From positions 434,001 to 498,000 of the forward strand of contig PKTN01000001.1 of assembly GCA_002869185.1 (NCBI GenBank): a DNA stretch of 64,000 nt. The letters are read 5' to 3'. Source of the stretch: Denitrovibrio sp. Its GTDB lineage: Bacteria; Chrysiogenota; Deferribacteres; Deferribacterales; Geovibrionaceae. The notes under the pieces are model-generated. The model had not been told where the DNA came from. It did not search any database and saw only the letters and a program-made list of their open reading frames with translations. Positions 27,343 through 36,614 of this stretch are shown here, one piece after another. The stretch's first letter is position 1, and every line of letters starts with the position of its first letter. The translations under genes and the position numbers were made by a program.

Positions 27343-27786
27343 ATGTCTGAACAATTACCTGAAAATGTATCGCAAGAAGCTGTAACTCTTTTCAAAAGCG
27401 GATACCATTGCTCCGAAGCAGTTTTACTCGCTTTTGAAAAATACACTAATAAAAAATATTCTGATGATGTAAAACGCGGAATGTCTGCCTTTGTAAGAGG
27501 TGTCGGAAGCTCTGGTTGCATATGTGGAGCTCTCGCTAGCGGAGTTTTCATACTCAGCACTTTGGGTGGAAGGCTATCAACAGATGAATCAACAAGCCAT
27601 CTGGAAAAAGTTATCAAAACACTTCATGATGATTTCAAAAAAGAGTTCTCAAGTGCTTGCTGTAGAGTTATTACAAGAAATAGTGCAAAAATCTTCGGAA
27701 TAGGAAAATATAATACTTGCCACAAGACAGTAGACTTTGTAGCTATGCGTATTATAGAACTTGCTAAGCAAGAAAAATGGATATAA
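27343..27786 (+). CDS. C_GCAxxG_C_C family (putative redox-active) protein
   Basis: 147 residues. Conserved Cys pattern: GYHCSEAVLLAF (Cys26), then SSGCICGALASGVF with GCxCGA, SSACCRVITR near residue 105 and YNTCHKTV near 125. This is the C_GCAxxG_C_C family of small proteins whose clustered cysteines suggest redox or metal binding; the reaction is not known. No signal peptide. It is next to, and divergent from, the metal importer, consistent with but not proof of a metal link. Confidence 0.8.
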   Translation: MSEQLPENVSQEAVTLFKSGYHCSEAVLLAFEKYTNKKYSDDVKRGMSAFVRGVGSSGCICGALASGVFILSTLGGRLSTDESTSHLEKVIKTLHDDFKKEFSSACCRVITRNSAKIFGIGKYNTCHKTVDFVAMRIIELAKQEKWI

Positions 27787-27880
27787 GTCTATAAATTTTA
27801 TCTCAATATTTTAGTTATTTAATCTAAAAACAAGTAGTAAAAACTAATGAAGTAATACGAAGTTTATAGATAAAATAGAC

Positions 27881-28027
27881 AAAAAAATCCCGGCCATATG
27901 CTTTAAGGGGGGAGGAGGGATAAAGCATAGAAATAGCCGGGCTAAATTCTTTTTGATATATCTTAAAATATATATAAATTATTTTTTTTCAATACAGATT
28001 ATGCTTTATAAAGATATCTGCAACTCA
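27881..28027 (-). ncRNA. Candidate small regulatory RNA with anti-Shine-Dalgarno C-rich terminator loop
   Basis: About 147 nt on the minus strand in the 316-base stretch between 27787 and 28102, which has no gene. It starts near 28027 from a perfect promoter and ends at an intrinsic terminator. The terminator outer stem CCCGGC/GCCGGG (27936-27941 with 27889-27894) and inner stem TATGCTTTA/TAAAGCATA (27921-27929 with 27897-27905) enclose a 15-base loop at 27906-27920. Read on the minus strand the loop is TCCCTCCTCCCCCCT. Seven T follow. The loop contains CCTCCT, complementary to ribosome sites. A copy of the inner-stem sequence (AAAGCATA) lies upstream in the RNA and could compete for pairing. 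No ORF is evident. Confidence 0.7.
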
Positions 28028-28061
28028 CTACTAATTATAGTAGTTAGCTACTTCATGTCAA
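28027..28061 (-). promoter_or_regulatory. Perfect-consensus promoter of the candidate sRNA, with palindromic operator
   Basis: Minus strand TTGACA (28061-28056), 16-base spacer, TATAAT (28039-28034): both hexamers are exact. An 18-base palindrome at 28027-28044 (seven-base arms ACTACTA/TAGTAGT around ATTA) is centred on the -10 element, and the spacer also has AGTAG-CTAA-CTACT. The half-sites suggest a repressor operator. Confidence 0.7.
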
Positions 28062-28065
28062 GAAC

Positions 28066-28094
28066 AAAAAAAGCCACCCGATTTGAGGTGGCTT
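28066..28094 (-). terminator. Terminator of the hom-apgM-lysC-cimA operon
   Basis: Arms AAAGCCACC (28070-28078) and GGTGGCTTT (28086-28094) pair over nine bases with a seven-base loop. On the minus strand seven T follow (28066-28072). It ends five bases before the -35 of the sRNA promoter. Confidence 0.85.
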
Positions 28095-28102
28095 TAATTT
28101 AT

Positions 28103-29686
28103 TTAAGCATCTTTTTCTTTATCTTTTAAAAGCTTGTACTCAATCGAGTCCATCAAGGCTTGGTAGGAAGCATCAACAATATTTGTTGCAACCCCTACTG
28201 TACCCCACATTTCATCAGAGTCTTTCGATTCTATAAGTACTCGCGTTACAGCCTCTGTGCCTGTTCCAGTAGTTAGGATTCTTACTTTATAGTCAACAAG
28301 CTCCATATCCGCAAGGTTTGGATAGAATTTTGATAGAGCTTTCCTGATAGCAGCATCTATAGCATTTACATGTCCATTACCTGTAGCCGCTGTATGTTCC
28401 TGCTCACCATCAACTTCGAGCATTACCGTAGCTTCCGCAAGTGGAGTTTCAGAGTTGCTCCTTTTCTCATCAAGAACTCTATAGCTCATAGAGTCGAAGA
28501 AAGGTGTAAAAGTCCCCATAGTTTTACGCATAAGAAGTTCAAAAGAAGCCTCAGCACCTTCGTACTGAAAGCCTTTATTCTCAAGCTCTTTTAGTCTCTC
28601 TACAACAGTGTTGATCTTCGGATCACTACTATCGATATCGAGACCAAAATCTTTCGCTTTATAAACTAGGTTAGACTTACCAGAAAGGTCAGAAAGCAGA
28701 ACTCTCTGTCTGTTACCTACAAGCTCAGGTCGAATGTGTTCGTATGTGCTAGAGTTTTTCATAATAGCACTAACGTGTACCCCACCCTTATGAGCGAATG
28801 CAGCACGTCCAACATATGGTTGGTGTATATTGTGTTTAAGGTTACCTAATTCATTTATGTATCTAGATATTGTTCTTAAGTTACTAAGTTTATTCTCTGG
28901 CACACAATCGTATCCGTATTTAAGCTGGAGGTTAGGAATGACAGACATGATGTTTGCGTTTCCACATCTTTCGCCGTATCCGTTTATTGTTCCTTGTACC
29001 TGCACTATACCATTACGAACAGCTATAACAGAGTTAGCAACTGCACAGTCACTGTCGTTGTGACAATGAATACCTAGTGGATAATCGCCTGTCACCTTCT
29101 TAACTTCTTGAATGATGCTAGCGATCTCCTCTGGCATGGTTCCGCCATTAGTATCACAAAGGATAAGGCAGTCAGCCTTAGCGTCCATAGCAGCCTTAAG
29201 GGTTTGGATAGCGTATTCTTTGTTAGCTTTATATCCATCAAAGAAATGTTCTGCGTCATAAAAAGCTTTATCTACCTTAGTTTTAAGGTATGAGAGAGAA
29301 TCATTAATAAGCTCAAGGTTTTGTGGCAACTCGATTTTTAGAGCTTCCGTAACATGCATATCCCAAGTCTTACCAAATATAGTAAGGTTAGGGACTTCAA
29401 CTTCAAGCAGAGCCTGAATGTTTTCGTCAGTGTCACAGTTACGCTTAGCACGTCTTGTACTACCAAATGCTGCGATGTGGTCATCTGGAACAGAGGACTC
29501 TTTAACCGCTTTGAAAAAGCCAATATCTCTAGGGTTTGAGCCTGGCCATCCGCCTTCGATGTATCTAACTCCGAAATCAAAGAGTGCTTCAGCTATCTTA
29601 ACCTTGTCCGCTATAGTAAAATTTACGTCCTCTGACTGAGTACCGTCCCTGAGAGTGGTGTCGTAAATTTCTATTCTATTCGACAT
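28103..29686 (-). CDS. cimA: (R)-citramalate synthase (CimA)
   Basis: 527 residues from the ATG at 29686, preceded by GGAG; a longer frame would run into lysC. It condenses pyruvate and acetyl-CoA to citramalate, giving 2-oxobutanoate for isoleucine without threonine deaminase. The N-terminus [20 protein letters not shown] carries the metal/acetyl-CoA motif, and [14 protein letters not shown] the catalytic histidines. [12 protein letters not shown] is the substrate loop. The C-terminal half is a LeuA regulatory-like domain. CimA rather than LeuA is chosen because of ETQSED-type motif and the [11 protein letters not shown] loop. Feedback residues cannot be judged. Confidence 0.88.
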   Translation of the reverse strand: MSNRIEIYDTTLRDGTQSEDVNFTIADKVKIAEALFDFGVRYIEGGWPGSNPRDIGFFKAVKESSVPDDHIAAFGSTRRAKRNCDTDENIQALLEVEVPNLTIFGKTWDMHVTEALKIELPQNLELINDSLSYLKTKVDKAFYDAEHFFDGYKANKEYAIQTLKAAMDAKADCLILCDTNGGTMPEEIASIIQEVKKVTGDYPLGIHCHNDSDCAVANSVIAVRNGIVQVQGTINGYGERCGNANIMSVIPNLQLKYGYDCVPENKLSNLRTISRYINELGNLKHNIHQPYVGRAAFAHKGGVHVSAIMKNSSTYEHIRPELVGNRQRVLLSDLSGKSNLVYKAKDFGLDIDSSDPKINTVVERLKELENKGFQYEGAEASFELLMRKTMGTFTPFFDSMSYRVLDEKRSNSETPLAEATVMLEVDGEQEHTAATGNGHVNAIDAAIRKALSKFYPNLADMELVDYKVRILTTGTGTEAVTRVLIESKDSDEMWGTVGVATNIVDASYQALMDSIEYKLLKDKEKDA

Positions 29687-29705
29687 AATAATCTCCAAAA
29701 ATTGT

Positions 29706-30920
29706 TTATCCTTCGACAAAAGCCTCATGAAGAGTTACAACTGCGAGCTCAGAGAATTTCTCCTCTACCACGCAAGAAACTTTTATCTCACTTGTTGTTA
29801 TCATCTGTAAGTTTACGCCAGTATCAGCCAAGAGTGTAAACATTTTAGCAGCTACACCAGAGTGGCTTCTCATTCCAACGCCAACAATACTAACTTTAGC
29901 AATGTTCTCATCTGCTAAAACCCCCTTGGCGCCAATTTCTTTTGCAACAGCTTCACAAACATTCTTAGCTTTTATGATATCTGTCTTCTGAACTGTAAAA
30001 GAAAGGTCTGTGTTCCCCTCTTTACTAACGTTTTGTACGATAACGTCTACATTTATGTTTTCTTCAGCAATTTTGTTAAAAATAGTGGATGCTATACCCG
30101 GTTTATCAGGTACTTCTGTGATGGTTAATTTTGCCTGATTTTTATCAGAAACAACACCAGTGACTACAACCTGCTCCATTTCGTCGTCCTCCTTAGTTAC
30201 AAGTGTACCTGGCTTATCTTCTAATGAAGAGAGCACAAGTATATCTACATCATGGTTCATTCCAAGCTCTACACATCTTGATTGAAGCACTTTGGCTCCA
30301 AGAGAAGCAAGCTCTAGCATTTCGTCGTATGATATTTTGTCCAGCTTTTTAGCATTCTTAACGATTCTAGGGTCAGCTGTATAAATACCGTCAACGTCCG
30401 TATATATTTCACAAACACTCGCTTTAAGCGCAGCAGCAATAGCTACAGCTGTCGTATCTGATCCACCTCTTCCGAGTGTGTTAATGTCGTTTGTTTCTGG
30501 ATCTAGCCCTTGAAAACCTGCACAGATGCAAATCTTGCCCTGTTTAAGTTCTTTAAAGATTCTCTCTGCCGTTATGTCTTTAATACGAGCCTTAGAGTAT
30601 GCTCCATCCGTTATCATACCAAACTGGTATCCCGTGAGAGAAACAGCAGGGTACCCCATAGTGATCAGCGTCTGAGCAACAAGAGGAGAACTTGCCGTCT
30701 CTCCTGTATGAACAAGCTGATCATACTCACGAGGAGAAAAATCCTCGTCGATCTCTTTTAGAAGGTTGATAAGTCTGTCGGTCTCTCCTGCCATAGCAGA
30801 AACAGTTACGACAACATCATGCCCTTCGTCCTTCTTCTTTGCGATAATCTTCGCAACATTAGCGATTCGTTCTAGAGAACCTACACTGGTTCCCCCGAAC
30901 TTCATTACAACAATGCCCAC
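29706..30920 (-). CDS. lysC: Aspartate kinase
   Basis: 404 residues. First step of the lysine/threonine/methionine branch. The catalytic domain has [16 protein letters not shown] and [16 protein letters not shown], and [17 protein letters not shown] near residue 167. The C-terminal half has two ACT domains ([16 protein letters not shown] and [18 protein letters not shown]), which bind the feedback inhibitor. GTG start at 30920, six bases after AGGAGG. Inhibitor identity (lysine or threonine) is not deduced. Confidence 0.95.
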   Translation of the reverse strand: MGIVVMKFGGTSVGSLERIANVAKIIAKKKDEGHDVVVTVSAMAGETDRLINLLKEIDEDFSPREYDQLVHTGETASSPLVAQTLITMGYPAVSLTGYQFGMITDGAYSKARIKDITAERIFKELKQGKICICAGFQGLDPETNDINTLGRGGSDTTAVAIAAALKASVCEIYTDVDGIYTADPRIVKNAKKLDKISYDEMLELASLGAKVLQSRCVELGMNHDVDILVLSSLEDKPGTLVTKEDDEMEQVVVTGVVSDKNQAKLTITEVPDKPGIASTIFNKIAEENINVDVIVQNVSKEGNTDLSFTVQKTDIIKAKNVCEAVAKEIGAKGVLADENIAKVSIVGVGMRSHSGVAAKMFTLLADTGVNLQMITTSEIKVSCVVEEKFSELAVVTLHEAFVEG

Positions 30921-30938
30921 AGGTCCCTCCTTGTGTGG

Positions 30939-32105
30939 CTAACCGTTAATAACGGTGCTTTTAAGAAAAAAGTCTGCGATCTTATAACCCTCTTCAATAA
31001 AGAAAGATGGAGTCATAAACTCGTCATACTTTGTATTTTCGTCTGGATTAACACCTGTACCGTAAATGATAGCAGGAACAGGCTCAGCAACGTGTGTGCG
31101 GAGCTCAACAGGTGTCGGGTGATCAGGGGACACAAGTATCCTGAAATCACCAAACTTTTTCATACCCTCTAATAATATCGGGCACATACGGCTATCTATA
31201 TTCTCCACAGCCTTAATCTTCTCTTCTATAACGCCCATGTGACCCGCTTCATCAGCAGCCTCAACATGTAAAAAGACATAGTCAGATGTTTCGAAGGCTT
31301 TCAGAGCATACTCTGCATTACCTTCGAAGTTAGTATCTATAAATCCAGTAGCTCCAGGAACGTCTATAATCTCCATCCCTGCGAATTTGCCTATACCTCT
31401 AATCAGATCGACAGCAGCTACTACTGAGCTAGTAAGTCCGTATAAGTCTTTAAATAGAGGCATAGATGGTCTTGTCCCTTCGCCCCAGAACCATACACCA
31501 TTAGCCCTTTCATATCCGCCATCAGCAAATATTTTATTAGATCTCTGCATTATATCTATGAGTCTTTCAGCACCTTTACCTGTAGGTAGGTGCTCTTTTA
31601 TAGATTGTCCCATGATGTCGTGCGGAGCTGTAGTCGTAAGGTCAAAATCTACGTCACGCATAACCATAAGGTTACGAAAACCTAGACCTTTATGAAACTC
31701 GACACCCTCGCCTGCAAAAATCTCATTTAGAGCATCTACACTCTTAGCACCAGTTTCGTTTGTTACGTGATGAGCAGAGTTATCTTCCATAATGTCGCCA
31801 TCAAGGGTAACAAGATTACATCTAAATGACATGTCATTAGGACCAAGGTCTATACCTGAGCTACCAGCCTCAAGAGGACTTCTGCCAGAGTAGTATTTAG
31901 TAGGATCAAACCCCATCATTGTAAGATTACAAATATCACTACCTGGATAGTAACCATCTGGAGTTGTTTTGATAAAACCACCAACACCATTTTTTGCTAT
32001 ATAGTCCATATTAGGAGTATTGGCGTATTGCATGATAGTCTTGCCACCAAGCTTCTCAATCTTAAGGTCACTCATCCCATCAGTAAGGAGTACAAGATAT
32101 TTCAT
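30939..32105 (-). CDS. apgM-family protein; candidate non-canonical homoserine kinase
   Basis: 388 residues of the archaeal-type cofactor-independent phosphoglycerate mutase family (alkaline phosphatase superfamily). N-terminal metal site in KYLVLLTDGMSDLKIEKLGGKT, and VSPDHPTPVELRTHVAEPVP at the C-terminus with metal ligands Asp-His and His. The adjacent hom, lysC and cimA, and the lack of any ThrB in this block, support the view that relatives of this protein act as homoserine kinase. A phosphoglycerate mutase role is the alternative. Confidence 0.8.
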   Translation of the reverse strand: MKYLVLLTDGMSDLKIEKLGGKTIMQYANTPNMDYIAKNGVGGFIKTTPDGYYPGSDICNLTMMGFDPTKYYSGRSPLEAGSSGIDLGPNDMSFRCNLVTLDGDIMEDNSAHHVTNETGAKSVDALNEIFAGEGVEFHKGLGFRNLMVMRDVDFDLTTTAPHDIMGQSIKEHLPTGKGAERLIDIMQRSNKIFADGGYERANGVWFWGEGTRPSMPLFKDLYGLTSSVVAAVDLIRGIGKFAGMEIIDVPGATGFIDTNFEGNAEYALKAFETSDYVFLHVEAADEAGHMGVIEEKIKAVENIDSRMCPILLEGMKKFGDFRILVSPDHPTPVELRTHVAEPVPAIIYGTGVNPDENTKYDEFMTPSFFIEEGYKIADFFLKSTVING

Positions 32106-33425
32106 CTATATCAGCTCCTTCACTCTTATCGCAACAGTTTTGTCTCTTACTACGTCTGACTTATCTATCTCGTCAAGAGCGTCAGATAGCTTTCTGCCGA
32201 CTGTTTTATGTGTCATGAAGACCATGTTTACAGATTCGCCCGGAGCACGCTCATCAGGCTGTATAGCCTCTGAGATGCTTATACCGTATTTCGCAAGAAT
32301 TGTTGCGATTATAGCGAGTGTTCCAGGTTCATCAACGACGCTGAAACGAAGGTAAAAAGCTGATTTAATATCTTTTATATCCTTGATAGGATAATAGTAT
32401 GTGTAGTCTTTTTTGAAACCAAGAACAGGTGTTCTCTGTGTAGCACCAGACACGATATCTCTAGCAAGACCAATAATGTCACCTACAACAGCAGAACCTG
32501 TAGGCTTACCACCTGCTCCACGGCCGTAATGCATTGTTTTGTCTACCATGTCACCTATAACTTCAACAGCGTTGAAGACGCCATCAACCTGAGCCATGAG
32601 CTCTTCCCTTGGTACCATCGTAGGGTGAACACGAACCTCAATATCGTCTTCGTGCTTTTTAGCAATAGCTAGAAGCTTTATTTTGCAGTCGAGTTTATTA
32701 GCAAACTCAATATCCATGCGTTTAATGCTTGTGATTCCTTCAACGTATATCTTCTCAAAAGGGATAAGTGTGTTGAAACCTATAGAAGCAAGGATAGCTA
32801 TCTTATGAGCTGTATCCATACCTTCAATATCGAAAGTTGGGTCAGCCTCAGCATAACCTTTCTCCTGAGCTACCTTAAGTACCTCATCGAACTCTTTACC
32901 CTCTTTTTCCATATTTGTAAGGATATAGTTTGCAGTCCCGTTTATTATACCGAAAATTTCTTTTATGTTGTTACCAGCGAGATCTTCTTTAAGAACTCTC
33001 ACGATAGGAATACCGCCAGCCACAGCCCCTTCAAAACAAACTGTAACTCCATTCATCTCGGCAGCCTGATATATATCAGTCCCCTGCATAGCAAAGAGAG
33101 CTTTATTTGCAGACACAACATGCTTTTTGGCATTAAGTGCTTTTATGATAAAATCTTTAGCTTGTGTATAGCCACCAATAAGCTCTACAACTATATGAAT
33201 ATCAGGGTCATTGATAATATCATCAGCGTTATTTGTTATCACTTCGCATTGAGCAAGAAGTTCGTCAGGGTTCGTTGTATCTATAGCTAAGTCTGCAACT
33301 GTTTTAAGGCAAACGTTTATTCCTGTATTTTCAAAAATTATATCTTTGTTATTTATAAGAACCTCAGCGGTTCCTTTACCAACTGTTCCATACCCAATAA
33401 GTCCTACATTAATTTTCTCAGCCAT
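32106..33425 (-). CDS. hom: Homoserine dehydrogenase
   Basis: 439 residues from the ATG at 33425 (AEKINVGLIGYGTVGKG), which has GGAGG before it; the upstream extension is not family-like. NAD(P)-binding GLIGYGTVGKGTAEVL, substrate region AGGIPIVRVLKEDLAGN and GINGTANYIL-type GIINGTANYILTNM, then YAEADPTFDIEGMDTAHKI. The C-terminal ACT domain (VVDEPGTLAIIATIL) suggests threonine feedback. First gene of the operon with the promoter at 33476-33504; it ends immediately before apgM. Confidence 0.95.
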   Translation of the reverse strand: MAEKINVGLIGYGTVGKGTAEVLINNKDIIFENTGINVCLKTVADLAIDTTNPDELLAQCEVITNNADDIINDPDIHIVVELIGGYTQAKDFIIKALNAKKHVVSANKALFAMQGTDIYQAAEMNGVTVCFEGAVAGGIPIVRVLKEDLAGNNIKEIFGIINGTANYILTNMEKEGKEFDEVLKVAQEKGYAEADPTFDIEGMDTAHKIAILASIGFNTLIPFEKIYVEGITSIKRMDIEFANKLDCKIKLLAIAKKHEDDIEVRVHPTMVPREELMAQVDGVFNAVEVIGDMVDKTMHYGRGAGGKPTGSAVVGDIIGLARDIVSGATQRTPVLGFKKDYTYYYPIKDIKDIKSAFYLRFSVVDEPGTLAIIATILAKYGISISEAIQPDERAPGESVNMVFMTHKTVGRKLSDALDEIDKSDVVRDKTVAIRVKELI

Positions 33426-33475
33426 TAAATCCTCCGTTTTTGGAGACAGTTCTACTGTCAAAAATACGTCTGAAG

Positions 33476-33504
33476 ATACTAATGGATTTAGGGGGTCAAG
33501 TCAA
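33476..33504 (-). promoter_or_regulatory. Promoter and short leader of hom-apgM-lysC-cimA
   Basis: Minus strand TTGACT (33504-33499), 17-base spacer, TAGTAT (33481-33476). The leader that follows has a small hairpin with arms GACAGT/ACTGTC at 33445-33459, and CUCC just after it can pair with GGAG of the ribosome site. No leader peptide with clustered Thr or Ile codons is seen. Confidence 0.5.
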
Positions 33505-33566
33505 GGTGATGAAGGCTTTTAATACAAAATAACTCATAAAAATAGTAACAATTTAAAGAATAAGAT

Positions 33567-36542
33567 TTAAATAGTATTAATTTCATCTCTAATTGTTTGA
33601 TATCTCTGTTTTAAAAGATCTATATTATAAAAATATTCATCTTTGTTTTTTGCGTGAACTGTATACATCTCTAAAAGCTTTATAACGGGTGTTAAACGTA
33701 GGTTCATTGCGGATCCTTTCATGTAATGCAGGATAGTATATAAAGCATCATTATCTTTGTTATTAATAGCTTTTTCAAGTTTTGTGAAATCATCATCTAA
33801 ACTATCGAAGAGTTTATTTAGTATAATGTCATAGTCCTTCTCTGTTATCCCTGTCATCTCGATACTCTTTTGTTTATCAAACTTTTCTGCCACTAGTGAC
33901 ATTATTTTGCTATCTTCATTTTCAGAATCACTCTCAAGTTCGTTTGTATATTTATTCAGCACTCTAATAAGAGCCTTTTTATCTACAGGCTTTGAAAGAT
34001 AATCATCCATTCCAGTCGCTAGATATTTCTCACGATCACCTTTCACAGCGTTGGCTGTTAGAGCCACGACAGGTATATATTCTAAGTTATGTTGGTCTCT
34101 ATATTCTCTAATTTTATGAAAGGCTTTCACACCGTCCATAATGTCCATATTTATATCCATCAACACTAGATCAGGTTTATTTACCATGCAATAATCGACT
34201 GCTTCTTGACCATTATTCGCAAACACAGCCTCTATACCAAGCTGCTCAAGTAATATTTTCATAAGTAGTTGATTTATATGGTTATCTTCAACTACAAGAA
34301 CTACCCCTTCGAAAGTGTTCTTATTACCATCATATGTTTGCGAGGAGTAGTTTACATGACAAGCTTCTACGATAGTATTAAATATTTTTGATGAATAAAC
34401 AGGGTTATCAATATAGTAATCAACTCCATCAATTGAATTATCATCACCAACAAAAGCTATTGGAACATTGGGATAAATCTGCTTTAAATCTTTTATCGTT
34501 CTAGAGTTATACTCTTCACTAAAAGCAAAAATAATATCCAGTCTATGGTTAACATTAGCAACATCAAAAGTAGTGTTGCCTATAGTGTCTAGATAACCTA
34601 CTACCATATCTTGAATTTCAGGATAGACGCTATTTTTTCCAAAAACACCGTAAAGGTGATTTTTAAAATCAATACTTAATTCATCATCTTTGGCAGCTCC
34701 ATGGTATTTCTTCAAATCAAGAACAAACCTAAATAAGCTACCTGTATCAGGGTTACTAACAAGCTCTATATGTGATCCCATAATAGCTATTAATTTAGCA
34801 CAAATTGCTAGCCCAAGACCTGTACCACCGTACTTACGGCTTATACCTGAATCAGCCTGAGTAAATGGATTAAAGATGCTTTTTTGTGCTTCTATAGGGA
34901 TACCTATACCGTTATCTTTTACTTCAAATGCAATATTCATGGTATTAGAAGTATTATACTTTATAATAACTTTAAGGCTAATCTCCCCATCCTTAGGTGT
35001 GAATTTTATAGCATTACTTAGAAGGTTAATCAGTACCTGCTGAAGCCTGACGGCATCCCCTATAAACTGCCCACTAAGAAGTGGATCTACGACATATATA
35101 AAACGTATTTTCTTAGACACTGTCCTGACGGATATCATTTTCACAACGTCATTTAGAACCTGACGGATATTAAAAGGCTCATTATTAAGCTCAATGTTCC
35201 CGCTCTCTATCTTTGAAATATCTAAGATATCATCAATAATACTAAGTAATGAATCCGCACTTTTTGTTATAATACCAGTATATTCTCGTTCTTTAACTGT
35301 CTGCGCAGAAATATTTAAAAGCTCAGAAAAACCAATTATCGAATTGAGAGGTGTTCTTATTTCATGGCTCATATTAGCTAAGAAAGCAGATTTAGCTATA
35401 TTTGCTTTTTCAGCATCAACAGCAAGCTTTTTGAGCTCATAAGACTGCATAATAAGTTTACTGTTAGACTTGAATATATAAAAAGCAATAAAACTACCGG
35501 TGACAGCAAGTATAAGTATGAAAAAGATCATGTATATAATCTCATACTGTACAAATGCTGAGTAAAAATCATCAACATATGCACTCACGCCTAGCTTCCA
35601 ACCTAAAGACTTTATAGTGATAAAACGTGTAACCTTATCATGTACCCCTTCAGTAAAAGGTTTAGGGTATTTATATTCTAACCAGCCCTCATCTTTTGAT
35701 TCCATCTCTTTAAAGATTTCTACACCATCCGCAGATACAAAATCCCTAACATAGCTCCCCTCATTAAAAGGGTGCACTATAAGATTACCTATGTTATCAA
35801 CAATAAAAGCATAGCCAGTATCTGTAACAGGAACTGACAGTATTGTCCTTTTAAGAGCCTGCAATAAGACAGATTCTTTAATACCCATGTATAGAACGCC
35901 GACAACCTTATCATTCAAAATAATAGGCTCATACACAGTCCAATACCATTGATTCACAACAAAAGCTCGCCCTCTGTATATATCTCTACGCATTACAGTT
36001 TTATAAACTGGTGAATCTGTTGGAATGAATGTCCCAACTGCTCTCTCATTAGTTTTAGTTTTTACATTAGTTGTTATTCTAAGGAACCCTTCATCAATAG
36101 TTTGAAAGATTGTTGTAGTAAGCCCATCTATCTTTACTTCGTGGACAATATTGTCAACTAGCTCAAAGTTATTCAGAACAGGTTTATTGTTATAATACAT
36201 AATAGGTAAATCAACTTCAGAAGTTACTCTACTTATTTGATTAAGTGCTTTATGTTTAATAGTTTTTTCTTTATCAACTGTAAACTGACCACTATCATAG
36301 ATTTTAGTGCGAAACAGATTAAAATTTGCCCATACATTATCGATCGTTTGTGAGTAAAACTGTTCTACAGTACGTTCAAAAAGATATAGATTGTTATCTA
36401 AGAGTTTTTTGGATGTATCAATGAAAACACCACGCACCTTAAAAGACGTATAAAACGTCATAAGGACGGATGCAACAACAATAAAAAATATAAAATACAC
36501 AGAGTAGTGTATTTTACTCTTTGAACTAGATTTTATGCCCAT
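33567..36542 (-). CDS. Membrane hybrid histidine kinase with Cache sensor, receiver and HPt domains
   Basis: 991 residues. Membrane helix near 13-33, a large periplasmic Cache sensor (about 35-335) and a second helix near 335-360. Then HisKA with FLANMSHEIRTPLNSIIGF (His393), HATPase with DNGIGI and GTGLGLAI, and a degenerate receiver-like segment (about 640-735) without an obvious Asp motif. Next a functional receiver (VLVVEDN, LMDINM with Asp796, K in SKPVDK) and an HPt domain with ILHYMKGSAMN (His939). It is a self-contained phosphorelay, probably ending in a cytosolic response regulator not seen here. Input unknown. Confidence 0.9.
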   Translation of the reverse strand: MGIKSSSKSKIHYSVYFIFFIVVASVLMTFYTSFKVRGVFIDTSKKLLDNNLYLFERTVEQFYSQTIDNVWANFNLFRTKIYDSGQFTVDKEKTIKHKALNQISRVTSEVDLPIMYYNNKPVLNNFELVDNIVHEVKIDGLTTTIFQTIDEGFLRITTNVKTKTNERAVGTFIPTDSPVYKTVMRRDIYRGRAFVVNQWYWTVYEPIILNDKVVGVLYMGIKESVLLQALKRTILSVPVTDTGYAFIVDNIGNLIVHPFNEGSYVRDFVSADGVEIFKEMESKDEGWLEYKYPKPFTEGVHDKVTRFITIKSLGWKLGVSAYVDDFYSAFVQYEIIYMIFFILILAVTGSFIAFYIFKSNSKLIMQSYELKKLAVDAEKANIAKSAFLANMSHEIRTPLNSIIGFSELLNISAQTVKEREYTGIITKSADSLLSIIDDILDISKIESGNIELNNEPFNIRQVLNDVVKMISVRTVSKKIRFIYVVDPLLSGQFIGDAVRLQQVLINLLSNAIKFTPKDGEISLKVIIKYNTSNTMNIAFEVKDNGIGIPIEAQKSIFNPFTQADSGISRKYGGTGLGLAICAKLIAIMGSHIELVSNPDTGSLFRFVLDLKKYHGAAKDDELSIDFKNHLYGVFGKNSVYPEIQDMVVGYLDTIGNTTFDVANVNHRLDIIFAFSEEYNSRTIKDLKQIYPNVPIAFVGDDNSIDGVDYYIDNPVYSSKIFNTIVEACHVNYSSQTYDGNKNTFEGVVLVVEDNHINQLLMKILLEQLGIEAVFANNGQEAVDYCMVNKPDLVLMDINMDIMDGVKAFHKIREYRDQHNLEYIPVVALTANAVKGDREKYLATGMDDYLSKPVDKKALIRVLNKYTNELESDSENEDSKIMSLVAEKFDKQKSIEMTGITEKDYDIILNKLFDSLDDDFTKLEKAINNKDNDALYTILHYMKGSAMNLRLTPVIKLLEMYTVHAKNKDEYFYNIDLLKQRYQTIRDEINTI

Positions 36543-36570
36543 AATAAATCCTGTTTTGTATATACACTTA

Positions 36571-36598
36571 AGTATAGGACATAGCTAACAGAATGCAA
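36571..36598 (-). promoter_or_regulatory. Candidate promoter of the hybrid kinase gene
   Basis: Minus strand TTGCAT (36598-36593), 16-base spacer, TATACT (36576-36571), in the 72-base gap between pyrD and the kinase. The -10 is good, the -35 is weak. Confidence 0.4.
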
Positions 36599-36614
36599 TT
36601 GATATGATAAATTA

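Noticed and set aside
33425..33461. Longer hom N-terminus from 33461
   Set aside because: The 12 extra residues are not family-like and GGAGG sits before the ATG at 33425.
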